This document shows, piece by piece, positions 4,900 through 5,143 of a stretch of 5,143 nt of DNA. Position numbers and translations under genes: made by a program. The notes under the pieces are model-generated. The model did no database searches. It was not told the origin of the DNA and saw nothing but the letters and a program-made list of their open reading frames with translations. The stretch is from positions 1 to 5,143 of the forward strand of contig JAGAQS010000121.1 in assembly GCA_017622635.1 (NCBI GenBank). The letters run 5' to 3'. Numbering within the stretch: position 1 is the first letter of the stretch; each line of letters opens with the position of its first letter. This DNA is from Ruminococcus sp. (GTDB lineage: Bacteria > Bacillota > Clostridia > Oscillospirales > Ruminococcaceae).

Positions 4900-5143
4900 T
4901 TATGTCTCATAATGAGGACGCTTTTCTTATAGGCAGGAACGTGTGCGACAGCGGAACTTCCGAACAGAAGCTTGATGGTTCATTTGTAACTGCGGTATCG
5001 GACGGCGTTTCGGGTGAAAATTCGGGAGAATTTGCCTCAAGAATGTGCCTTGAGTGTGTTCGTGACATGGATTTTTCCGAAAGTACGGATATCAGCGGTT
5101 CTTTTATGGAAATTCACCGCAGGCTTACGGAGTACAGTATTCA
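4866..5143 (+). CDS. PP2C-type serine/threonine phosphatase, N-terminal fragment
   Basis: The first 92 codons of a gene cut by the right edge. PP2C (PPM) phosphatases are cytoplasmic Mn/Mg-dependent enzymes that remove phosphate from Ser/Thr; in Firmicutes they usually oppose a PASTA-domain kinase that controls cell-wall growth and division. Seen here: the first PP2C motif ITDKGVMSHNEDAFLIG (residues 7-23, with Asn16-Glu17-Asp18) and the second motif AVSDGVSGENSGEFAS (residues 43-58, with metal ligand Asp46 and Gly47). The canonical second motif usually reads D-G-M-G-G; here it is DGVSG. AAAGGTGA (4852-4859) lies just before the ATG at 4866-4868, a good ribosome binding site. The gene begins 29 bases after tatD, so cotranscription is likely; a TATAAT (4832-4837) overlaps the tatD stop but has no -35. 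The catalytic C-terminal half and any extra domain lie outside the window. Confidence 0.85.
   Translation, partial: MYYCCGITDKGVMSHNEDAFLIGRNVCDSGTSEQKLDGSFVTAVSDGVSGENSGEFASRMCLECVRDMDFSESTDISGSFMEIHRRLTEYSI

Overview
The window looks like a chromosomal stretch of a low-to-moderate GC Gram-positive anaerobe of the Clostridia, most likely a Ruminococcus-like member of the Oscillospiraceae. This is inferred from the AT-rich intergenic DNA, strong GGAGG/AAAGGAG ribosome binding sites, perfect TATAAT boxes with extended TGn, use of a UUG start, and the style of the proteins. I cannot confirm the genus without a database search. There are no RNA genes, CRISPR arrays or mobile elements, and no gap between genes reaches 300 bases.

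The left part (1-2213) is read on the minus strand. From upstream to downstream it holds alanine racemase (alr), a compact radical SAM protein of the type linked to TatD, a previously hidden 43-residue single-span membrane protein with its own promoter, and the N-terminus of a branched-chain aminotransferase (ilvE) that runs off the left edge. alr and the radical SAM gene are 23 bases apart and probably form one transcript. The small protein and ilvE are probably a second transcript.

The right part (2350-5143) is read on the plus strand. It starts from a strong promoter in the divergent region 2214-2349. It holds a SLOG/DUF1273 (YpsA-like) protein starting at UUG, a membrane-anchored LytR-CpsA-Psr (LCP)-like protein whose usual catalytic arginines and aspartates appear to be lost, a TatD-family metal-dependent hydrolase, and the N-terminus of a PP2C-type serine/threonine phosphatase that runs off the right edge. 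The LCP-like and tatD genes are almost contiguous, with the tatD ribosome binding site inside the 3' end of its neighbour.

Several genes point to envelope and division biology: D-alanine supply for peptidoglycan, a YpsA-like protein, an LCP-like protein, and a PP2C phosphatase, a class that counteracts PASTA kinases. The points most worth a second look are the degenerate LCP protein, the co-location of a TatD protein with a radical SAM protein of the TatD-linked type on opposite strands, and the unannotated small membrane protein in front of ilvE. Most of the window is otherwise ordinary housekeeping DNA.
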